Positions 14,818 to 20,731 of a DNA stretch of 20,731 nt are shown here, piece after piece; position 1 is the stretch's first letter; each line of letters begins with the position of its first letter. The notes beneath the pieces are model-generated. The model ran no database searches. It had not been told where the DNA came from and was given only the letters and a program-made list of their open reading frames with translations. This DNA comes from Cryomorphaceae bacterium. GTDB taxonomy: Bacteria; Bacteroidota; Bacteroidia; Flavobacteriales; Crocinitomicaceae. The translations under genes were made by a program, and so were the position numbers. Where the stretch lies: NCBI GenBank assembly GCA_021298235.1, contig JAJTDX010000132.1, forward strand, positions 1 through 20,731, in the 5' to 3' direction.

Positions 14818-15300
14818 ATGCCGGAGGCTAATCCTCACGTATTCAGAAAGCATTTCGAAGAGTTGACAGTTGGGGAGACGGTATTTACGCACAAACACAC
14901 CGTTACAGATGCCGACATCGTAAACTTTGCAAATGTTTCCGGAGATAATTTCTACGCCCACATGGATGCTACTTCACTGGAAGGTACCATCTTTGAAAGA
15001 CGTGTTGCACATGGCTATTTTGTGCTTTCCAAAGCTGCGGGACTTTTCGTTGACCCGAAGAAAGGACCTGTACTCTTGAATTATGGGATTGACGAAGCAC
15101 GTTTTACAAAGCCGGTATACCCGGGGGCAACTTTGGGGGTTCGTTTCACGGTAAAAGAAAAGATTGATCAGGAAAAGCGATCTGAAGATGATATCGCAAA
15201 GGGAATTGTCAAGTTTTTGGTGGATGTTTACGATGAAACAGGTGAAACTGTTGCGTTGGCTACAATTCTCACAATGGTGAGGAAAATTGAACAGAATTAA
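14818..15300 (+). CDS. paaZ: PaaZ MaoC-like hydratase domain
   Basis: A hot-dog-fold enoyl-CoA hydratase domain. It starts with RKHFEELTVGETVFTHKHTVTDADIVNFANVSGDNFYAHMD, holding the catalytic Asp and His five residues apart as in Asp561/His566 of E. coli PaaZ. RRVAHGYFVLSKAAGLFV and YPGATLGVRFTVKEK follow, to a natural C-terminus (ATILTMVRKIEQN). An ATG at 14818 could start it as an independent protein, but the preceding codons (from 14812) and the exact order of domains show it is the third piece of one gene. It is in a different frame from the middle piece. A free MaoC-like dehydratase is the alternative reading. Confidence 0.85.
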   Translation: MPEANPHVFRKHFEELTVGETVFTHKHTVTDADIVNFANVSGDNFYAHMDATSLEGTIFERRVAHGYFVLSKAAGLFVDPKKGPVLLNYGIDEARFTKPVYPGATLGVRFTVKEKIDQEKRSEDDIAKGIVKFLVDVYDETGETVALATILTMVRKIEQN

Positions 15301-15487
15301 ATGGTTCTGTATCGTTAGAATAGCCGTTCCGATTATTGGATTTACATTTTATTTAATGATTGCTTCAACATTGAAAATTTGTAACTTGAAATATTAGTTA
15401 AAACTCATGATTTTACTGAATTTCAGTGAGAATATCAATTGAATGACAAGTTTTTTTAAGAGTACTACAATGAAAATGCGTTGTCTC
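15301..15487. other. Convergent intergenic region with a small palindrome
   Basis: This gap lies between the ends of paaZ and the MBOAT gene. It holds the palindrome ACTGAA-T-TTCAGT at 15415-15427 and a T7 run at 15452-15458. The two are some 25 bases apart and the palindrome is AT-rich, so it is not a convincing terminator. Nothing else is seen. Confidence 0.4.
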
Positions 15488-15727
15488 TTAAAACTGAAAA
15501 TATACAAAAGCCTTAAATGTGTCAGATACTGCCTGATACATCAGTAATACGATGATAGCAACTGCAAATACTTGAGCAGGCATTGGCATCCGCGCAAATG
15601 CGTTTTCCCAGATTGCTTTCACGTTGTCCGGAAGCCAATGCACGATAAATCCGACCAGCATGATCCAGAACACCTTCTGATAGGTGTAAATTACTGTTAA
15701 AAAGGTTGTCCAGGTGAAATCAAAATG
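15488..15727 (-). CDS. MBOAT C-terminal fragment
   Basis: This frame encodes HFDFTWTTFLTVIYTYQKVF and then IMLVGFIVHWLPDNVKAIWENAF, a final membrane helix (VFAVAIIVLLMYQAV) and the family-typical end FVYFQF. This is the C-terminus of the MBOAT acyltransferase encoded just upstream, not a separate gene. A GTG at 15673 would be the only nearby initiator and falls inside the domain. The 40-50 residues that normally join it to NYWKKI (a helix containing TFTRIxFR-type sequence) are absent, and the frame differs by one base. Confidence 0.85.
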   Translation of the reverse strand, partial: HFDFTWTTFLTVIYTYQKVFWIMLVGFIVHWLPDNVKAIWENAFARMPMPAQVFAVAIIVLLMYQAVSDTFKAFVYFQF

Positions 15728-17012
15728 ATTCGATCTTTTTCCAGTAATTGTAAATCACAAGTGCTACTCCATTCATGGCGCCCCATATCACGAAGTTTTC
15801 ACTCGCTCCATGCCAAAGTCCACCGACAATCATTGTAATTAATAGGTTTAGGTCTCTGTGTACATATTTTTTAAAACTTGGGAAGAGCAGCGATAGTATG
15901 ACATAAACAGCTAGTAGTCCGGCATAAATAAAGATAAGCTCATACCATTGCAGAATAAAGAAAAGGAAGATAAAGATTATAGTTGTGGCTATGTAAGTCC
16001 CTAGCCCTCCTTTTTTATTTCCTCCAAGTGGAATATAAAGATAATCACGGAGCCATCCTCCCAGTGACTTATGCCATCTTCTCCAAAAATCAGCCACGCT
16101 GTTTGCCTTGTAGGGAGAATTGAAGTTGGGCAATAGTTCAAACCCCATTAACTTGGAGATACCTATAGCAATATCTGTGTATCCTGAGAAATCTCCATAG
16201 ATCTGAAGAGAATAACCCCACATGGCGATCACGCTAACAAAGCCCGGATAGGATTCGGGAGCATCCACTACTTTATCGATGAAATGGATTGCTATGTAGT
16301 CAGCGAGTATGATCTTTTTTATCAAACCTTTGACTATCAGAATTACGGAGGCAGAGAATTCATCTTTTGTTAGATGAAAGGGTTGGTAAATCTGAGGTAT
16401 AAAATCGCGCGCACGCACTATAGGTCCCATAATCACGTGTGGGAAATAAGTGACATAAAATGCGTAATCGAAGAAATTTTTAACTGGAGTTATTTCTTTT
16501 CGGTAAATGTCCACAACGTAAGATATGGATTGGAATGTGAAGAAACTGACACCAGCAGGTAAAAGTATCTTTGTCTCAAAGAATCCATCCCCGAAAAATC
16601 CGTTACCCATCTGGGCAAACCAATTTACGATCTCATAATTCGTATGGAACAGCTCATTGTAGGATTCAGTGAAGAAATAGGCGTATTTGAAGTAGGCCAG
16701 AAAGAAAATGTTCATAATAGCGGAAAAAGCGATTATCCATTTTCGTTTCTTGTCTGTATCAACATTGAAGATCCATTTTCCTAACAGAAAATTAAATACG
16801 ATTGATCCTGCTAAAAGTAAGACGAACAAGCCAGAAGTTTTGTAATAGAGGAACATACTGACCACTGTAAAAAAAATACTCCGAACAAGTTGATACTTGT
16901 GAAGGGCAGAGAATACGATCAGAAATGCCAGAAAGAACAGCCAAAAATCAAGACGGTTAAAAACCATTTTATCAGATGAAGCAAAACTGAAAATGTCGTA
17001 TAATCTATCCAT
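15720..17012 (-). CDS. MBOAT-family polysaccharide O-acyltransferase (C-terminus broken)
   Basis: A polytopic inner-membrane acyltransferase of the AlgI/PatA type, moving acetyl groups from the cytoplasm to periplasmic glycans. The visible 430 residues include many helices, LPAGVSFFTFQSISYVVDIYR, YGDFSGYTDIAIG, and both active-site histidines: His314 in DFWRRWHKSLGGWLRDYLYIPLGG and His401 in GGLWHGASENFVIWG. An extra pair of helices lies between these motifs, as in other Bacteroidota members (from memory). The frame ends two codons after NYWKKIE at TGA, where the rest of the family is cut; the real C-terminus continues at 15727 in another frame. The ATG overlaps the upstream SGNH stop by one base (TAATG), so synthesis is coupled to it. 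Confidence 0.9.
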   Translation of the reverse strand: MDRLYDIFSFASSDKMVFNRLDFWLFFLAFLIVFSALHKYQLVRSIFFTVVSMFLYYKTSGLFVLLLAGSIVFNFLLGKWIFNVDTDKKRKWIIAFSAIMNIFFLAYFKYAYFFTESYNELFHTNYEIVNWFAQMGNGFFGDGFFETKILLPAGVSFFTFQSISYVVDIYRKEITPVKNFFDYAFYVTYFPHVIMGPIVRARDFIPQIYQPFHLTKDEFSASVILIVKGLIKKIILADYIAIHFIDKVVDAPESYPGFVSVIAMWGYSLQIYGDFSGYTDIAIGISKLMGFELLPNFNSPYKANSVADFWRRWHKSLGGWLRDYLYIPLGGNKKGGLGTYIATTIIFIFLFFILQWYELIFIYAGLLAVYVILSLLFPSFKKYVHRDLNLLITMIVGGLWHGASENFVIWGAMNGVALVIYNYWKKIESF

Positions 17013-18373
17013 TAATTCGCGTTTTTTAATTCATTTATCATTCTCATCTGATCCATGTATTTTAGAAAGGCATCTATAAGTAGGTTTCCTTTTAAATGGT
17101 AACCCATCGAGGTAAAATGAACCAGATCACTCTGCATGAGACCTTTTCGTTGCCACAAACTTGATGATCCGAGTTCACCCATGATCCCATAAAAATCCCA
17201 TACGGGCATTTTATATTGCTCAGCCAACTCAATGATTACTTCGCGCTCGCGTGCAATATTCCTGTTCAGGTATTTCCGTTTATAATAAGAGTCATTTGGG
17301 ACGGTAAGTAGTATGGCGCATTTGGGATTAGCCCTGAGCACTCTCTGCATCATAAGTTCCAGATTACGCTTGTAAATCTGCGGATCAAAACGGTCATAAG
17401 GAACATTTCCATCATTAGTTCCAACGGAGAAGGCAAAGAAATCGGGTGGATAAAGTTTTAATTGTTCCTCAAAATTCACATTATCAAGGTAGGTGTATAG
17501 GCCCGCTCCATTAACCCCGATGGTTGTATAGGAAATTCCAGGTTTTCCATTCATGAACTGGATTCCATATAATTCAAATTCCAGAATCTCGTTGGATGTT
17601 CTGGAGAATTGTAGATCCAATTCGTTCAGGGCGTCAGTAAAGTAAATGTCTGTGTAGCCTAACTCCATATTCTGAGTTATCCGGTATACCAATATTTCAT
17701 CTGTGCCGAAGTTCAATTCAAAGGGCAATTCTCCTTTGTTGTGATAGATACGAACTGCTTGAAATGGTGGTTTGACAATCGTTTGATTGTATTTGAACGT
17801 CATGTTTATTACTGAGTCCCGACAAACAATAGCGACTCCCATTAATCCATAATCAATTGTCTCCGGTCGATGGTTGACACTGCGATAGGCAGTCCAGACA
17901 TTCGGAGATGAAAAAATGTAATTTGTCGGATTATTCGTTTTGGCTAGATTGAAAGGGAAAATGATCCCTCTTTCGCCGGAAATTCCTTCCCAGTTCGACT
18001 GCAGAAAGGTTCTGAAATCATGCGTGTAAATATCAGCCTGTAGATGGGAGCCTCCGATATGATAAAAATGAAGATCACGATCCTTTTTAGTAAGCATGTT
18101 ACTGAACTCCTGGTACAAATGTTCCCAATTTGGACTTTTTGAGGTAAAGAATTGAAAATTGTTCTTTTCGATTGCAATAAATGGATACTGTTTTGTGAGA
18201 TTACTGTCAATTCGATTGAAATCAGGAAAACAGTATAGATTCAGTGAGTCACTCAGTACCCCTTTGTCTGTTTTCTGAGCCTTTATTGAAAAGACCAGTA
18301 AAAGCCAACAAACTAAGTTAAGTATCCTGAGCTGCACGTTGATCAATATTATGGTGTGACACCCTGTTGCCAT
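17012..18373 (-). CDS. SGNH/GDSL-type periplasmic acetyltransferase or esterase
   Basis: The 453-residue protein has an N-terminal hydrophobic segment (about 15-32, LRILNLVCWLLLVFSIKAQ) that looks like a signal peptide or anchor. Its SGNH fold shows block I IGGSHLQAD with Ser109, block III VGTNDG, and block V SDLVHF with Asp416 and His419. In MBOAT operons such proteins pass the acetyl group from the membrane protein to the glycan, or remove it. The gene overlaps the upstream SGNH gene by 25 bases and the MBOAT start by one base, so the three form a tight unit. An alternative start further in (TTG or GTG before the hydrophobic run) would remove the overlap; the ATG at 18373 is my choice. Confidence 0.85.
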   Translation of the reverse strand: MATGCHTIILINVQLRILNLVCWLLLVFSIKAQKTDKGVLSDSLNLYCFPDFNRIDSNLTKQYPFIAIEKNNFQFFTSKSPNWEHLYQEFSNMLTKKDRDLHFYHIGGSHLQADIYTHDFRTFLQSNWEGISGERGIIFPFNLAKTNNPTNYIFSSPNVWTAYRSVNHRPETIDYGLMGVAIVCRDSVINMTFKYNQTIVKPPFQAVRIYHNKGELPFELNFGTDEILVYRITQNMELGYTDIYFTDALNELDLQFSRTSNEILEFELYGIQFMNGKPGISYTTIGVNGAGLYTYLDNVNFEEQLKLYPPDFFAFSVGTNDGNVPYDRFDPQIYKRNLELMMQRVLRANPKCAILLTVPNDSYYKRKYLNRNIAREREVIIELAEQYKMPVWDFYGIMGELGSSSLWQRKGLMQSDLVHFTSMGYHLKGNLLIDAFLKYMDQMRMINELKNAN

Positions 18374-19821
18374 TTGGCAAACTCTGCCGCAAATGCATTG
18401 AAGAATAGCTGAGAAGCAATACTCGCTCCTTTATTGCTGAAGTGAATATAATCAGATCCAGCAAGACCTTGTTCAACCCAAGAAGGCATTGAATTTAACC
18501 CTCCCATTGCTGCAAAAAGATCCCAATATACTGCACCGGCTTCCGTGGTTACCTTTTTCATTTGTTCAACACAATATGGCAGCAGTGGGTAGGTAACAAA
18601 AACACCATTCTCTGGTCTGGACATGTCACTTGGACCAATTACTACAATAGCTGCAGTAGGCCTTAGCTTTTTTATGGTGTTCAGTTGTCCCTTAAAGTAT
18701 CTTGCGTAGGCTCTGACTGAACTACTGTCCTTGAATGATGGGACAGAGTTTCCACCAAATTGCATGATGAATAATTCTGTACCAAGTTCGCTATACATTT
18801 TACTGAGTAGTGCTTGATCCATTGATCCGAAAATTGTTCCACTAGAACCACGCATTCCAATGTTACTGACTTGAACGCCAAAATCGCCTTCCATCGAGAA
18901 TCCTGATATAGTTGGTGAAACAACTGCACTAAAGACATATTTCAATTTTCCTGGAGTCGATGGGAAACTGAGATCAACTGAATGCGCTTTTCCATCTGTC
19001 ACGAGACTGTCCTCATGAATGAGTGTACCATTCTGATAAACCTTCAATAGACATGGCTTGACACAACTATTGTAATACATCTTTACATTATTGTACTCCC
19101 TCGCCCGGGAGTAAGATGATCTTCCAGGTTCGATTTCAATCCATGCCTCTTCAACAGTGGTCTTCGATTCCATGAGTGCACTGTCTATTTCCTGCGTGAA
19201 TCGCGCAGCAGATCCCATAGCTCCATATTTCCTACTCTTGAGCTTGGCGCCACCAAAGCATGTATATCGAACAAAATTCGGTGAATAAGATTGCTTGAAT
19301 GTGAAGGTGTTATAGACATTCAGGGCAGGAATTAATCCAGGCCCGTTTCCGCCAAATTGATTTTGAATTCGTTGCCTGATATATGCTGTCATACGGTCTC
19401 CTTCGATTTGAGAATCACCGTAGTGAAGTACATGTAATTTCTTTTTTCCCTCTGCTACTTTTTCCAGTTTTTCGAAAAAATTATGCAGGCTTGTGCGCCC
19501 CGTTTCAGTCATGAACAACTCAGTCTCTGCATCAGTAGAAAGTTGGCCACCTGATGGCGCTCCCATGCTTCCGTCGGAACCATTGCGATGTTTCAAGAGC
19601 GGATCGATTTCAATACTTGTCGTATCAACTTTGGAAACGATCTTCGAAATATCTTTTTTTATTTGTTTGGCAGGATGAAGAAGTTCTTCGCTGGTCAAGA
19701 ACCGAAAGTTCGCCCCTGCCAGAAACAATCCTCCTTTCGGAATCAATATAGAGATAGGCAACAACAGTATTAGTACTCCTGCAGTAAACACCAAGACATG
19801 CCAAGGTCTTAATTCTTTCAA
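18349..19821 (-). CDS. SGNH/GDSL-type membrane-anchored protein
   Basis: The 490-residue protein has an N-terminal membrane anchor (about 8-28, HVLVFTAGVLILLLPISILI), a linker rich in Ser/Gly, and then an SGNH domain. Block I is HYGDSQIEGDR with Ser137, an oxyanion-region motif is GMRGSSG, block III is FGGNS, and block V is SDYIHFS with Asp457 and His460. The start codon is TTG at 19821, supported by GGAG (complement of 19826-19829) five bases upstream and by a TAAATTTG box before it. It heads the operon with the second SGNH protein and MBOAT. Two non-identical SGNH partners suggest separate transfer and acceptor roles, as with AlgJ/AlgX; this is inference. The acceptor polysaccharide is unknown. 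Confidence 0.85.
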   Translation of the reverse strand: MKELRPWHVLVFTAGVLILLLPISILIPKGGLFLAGANFRFLTSEELLHPAKQIKKDISKIVSKVDTTSIEIDPLLKHRNGSDGSMGAPSGGQLSTDAETELFMTETGRTSLHNFFEKLEKVAEGKKKLHVLHYGDSQIEGDRMTAYIRQRIQNQFGGNGPGLIPALNVYNTFTFKQSYSPNFVRYTCFGGAKLKSRKYGAMGSAARFTQEIDSALMESKTTVEEAWIEIEPGRSSYSRAREYNNVKMYYNSCVKPCLLKVYQNGTLIHEDSLVTDGKAHSVDLSFPSTPGKLKYVFSAVVSPTISGFSMEGDFGVQVSNIGMRGSSGTIFGSMDQALLSKMYSELGTELFIMQFGGNSVPSFKDSSSVRAYARYFKGQLNTIKKLRPTAAIVVIGPSDMSRPENGVFVTYPLLPYCVEQMKKVTTEAGAVYWDLFAAMGGLNSMPSWVEQGLAGSDYIHFSNKGASIASQLFFNAFAAEFAKWQQGVTP

Positions 19822-19840
19822 AATTCTCCGGTTAAAATGG

Positions 19841-19848
19841 CAAATTTA
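19841..19848 (-). promoter_or_regulatory. Putative -7 box for the SGNH-MBOAT operon
   Basis: On the minus strand this reads TAAATTTG, a full TAnnTTTG match, about 20 nt before the TTG start at 19821. No -33 element is clear. Together with the GGAG ribosome-binding site it supports the TTG start. Confidence 0.45.
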
Positions 19849-20016
19849 GTGAACGCAAGTGTGAATGGTTGAATGAATATGAAAAATTGTCAACAATATC
19901 CTTGATTCAAGAGATTAAAATTCGGATACTAGAGGTCTGATAAATCGATAAGATTGTCAATCATTGATTCGATGATCGCATAGTGCCAACTTTTCATGAG
20001 GATGAAGCAAAAAATA

Positions 20017-20028
20017 TGACAAGCTGTC
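20017..20028. promoter_or_regulatory. TGACA-AGCTGTC dyad at the -33 position of grpE
   Basis: GACA and TGTC arms enclose three bases. The element ends 19 nt before the grpE -7 box, the normal -33 spacing. It resembles the dyad at 13384-13397 upstream of paaZ. It could bind a heat-shock or stress regulator; this is inference. Confidence 0.4.
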
Positions 20029-20047
20029 CGAATTCTCAGAATGGCAG

Positions 20048-20055
20048 TATCTTTG
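20048..20055 (+). promoter_or_regulatory. -7 box of grpE-dnaJ
   Basis: TATCTTTG followed by GA is a full TAnnTTTG match, 30 nt before the grpE ATG. It identifies the likely promoter of the heat-shock pair. The rest of the 264-nt divergent gap (19822-20085) shows no other gene. Confidence 0.5.
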
Positions 20056-20085
20056 ACGAATGAGCGTGATCTAAATCGAAATAAA

Positions 20086-20211
20086 ATGGCAGAAGAAAAA
20101 GAAGTGAACGAAAACGATCAACAGAAAGAAACCCACGAACAAGAGACCGTTTCCTGCGACTTTATGCTGAATTCGACAATTACAGAAAACGCACAAACAA
20201 GGAAAAAATAG
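20086..20211 (+). CDS. grpE: GrpE N-terminal fragment (broken gene)
   Basis: The ATG at 20086 begins the typical acidic, disordered GrpE N-terminus (MAEEKEVNENDQQKETHEQE). Family-like sequence ends near residue 23. Beyond it the frame reads an unrelated tail (CDFMLNSTITENAQTRKK) that is simply the next GrpE segment read out of frame, and stops at TAG. The true continuation is in the frame starting 20157. The long helix start (usually ...LNDKYL before RLYAEFDNYRKR) is absent, with an estimated loss of some 25-45 residues given usual GrpE length. Confidence 0.85.
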   Translation: MAEEKEVNENDQQKETHEQETVSCDFMLNSTITENAQTRKK

Positions 20212-20552
20212 ATTTGATTAGTAATGCCAATCAAGGGGTTTTGACAGATCTTCTTCCGATAATGGATGATTTCGAACGTGCGATTCTGAACAATGAAACA
20301 GCAGAAGATATAGCTATTGTTAAAGAAGGGTTTCATTTGATATTTAATAAATTCAGAGGTATTTTGGAAGCCAAAGGATTGAAAGCGATGAATGCGAAAG
20401 GAGAGTCCTTTGACAGTGAATTACACGAGGCAATCGCAAATGTCCCTGCGCCATCCGAAAACGAAAAAGGGAAAGTGATTGATGACATAGAGAAAGGGTA
20501 TTTTCTGAATGACAAAGTGATTCGCTACGCCAAGGTCGTTGTAGGACAATAA
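20157..20552 (+). CDS. grpE: GrpE nucleotide exchange factor, main part
   Basis: GrpE releases ADP from DnaK and so resets the chaperone cycle with DnaJ. This frame gives RLYAEFDNYRKRTNKEKIDL, the end of the long dimerisation helix, then LLPIMDDFERAI. The beta-domain follows (GLKAMNAKGESFDSELHEAIANVP, DDIEKGYFLNDKVIRYAKVVVGQ), ending naturally. It lies two bases out of frame from the N-terminal fragment, so a lost block of 3n+1 bases is implied. The only initiator-like codon before the conserved four-helix part is a TTG at 20214, which would leave out most of the long helix. It is followed after 37 nt by dnaJ, the usual partner. Confidence 0.92.
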   Translation, partial: RLYAEFDNYRKRTNKEKIDLISNANQGVLTDLLPIMDDFERAILNNETAEDIAIVKEGFHLIFNKFRGILEAKGLKAMNAKGESFDSELHEAIANVPAPSENEKGKVIDDIEKGYFLNDKVIRYAKVVVGQ

Positions 20553-20571
20553 TTTTAATATTAAATATTAG

Positions 20572-20731
<160 letters not shown>

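Noticed and set aside
15415..15458. Rho-independent terminator between paaZ and MBOAT
   Set aside because: The ACTGAA/TTCAGT stem is short and AT-rich, and the T-run is some 25 bases away.
13049..15727. Intein, intron or mobile element insertion explaining the split genes
   Set aside because: The split genes lack sequence and do not carry extra sequence; nothing is inserted between the pieces.

Overview
The window reads as a chromosomal segment of a Bacteroidota bacterium, most like the Flavobacteriales in gene content. The evidence is AT-leaning DNA, weak Shine-Dalgarno sites, and several TAnnTTTG-type -7 boxes close to start codons. Lineage-typical proteins agree: a DUF4290 protein next to MurA, a MurA with Asp in place of the catalytic Cys, a queuine tRNA-ribosyltransferase (TGT) without the zinc cysteines, a SiaC/DUF1987 protein, and a secreted beta-sandwich protein. 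No mobile element, CRISPR array, tRNA or rRNA was seen, and no stretch without a gene exceeds 300 bases.

Layout. 1-391 (-): N-terminus of a secreted protein. 640-1179 (+): conserved-looking unknown. 1220-3440 (-): rsmG, an ECF-type sigma factor and a family 2 glycosyltransferase. 3491-6478 (+): tgt, an LptF/LptG-type permease and a DUF481-like outer-membrane protein, packed as an operon. 6587-11876 (+): purL (broken), DUF4290, murA, a TlpA-like thioredoxin and a PhnA-domain protein; the last four lie 0-8 nt apart. 11945-12334 (-): SiaC-like regulator. 12487-13318 (+): dusB (broken). 13538-15300 (+): paaZ, an aldehyde dehydrogenase/enoyl-CoA hydratase fusion, broken twice. 15488-19821 (-): a polysaccharide O-acetylation operon of two SGNH proteins and an MBOAT acyltransferase (MBOAT broken). 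20086 to the end (+): grpE (broken) and the start of dnaJ, the heat-shock pair.

The most striking property is not one gene but a repeated lesion. Seven places (near 2405, 8478, 13048, 14472, 14812, 15725 and 20155) look like clean loss of a short internal block from an otherwise well-conserved gene. At six of them the reading frame also changes. Each time the protein resumes in another frame with a stretch of the family consensus missing, roughly 10 to 60 residues by family comparison. Outside the junctions the frames show no decay. Because purL, grpE and dusB are housekeeping genes, an assembly or scaffolding artefact (collapsed gaps) is the most economical reading. Real deletions would imply multiple auxotrophies and heat-shock defects.

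Other points of interest: a probably leaderless GTG start for dusB just after a TATCTTTG box, an 8-bp inverted repeat upstream of that box, and a similar TGACA/AGCTGTC dyad found upstream of both paaZ and grpE. I did not find a clearly new defence or mobile system here.
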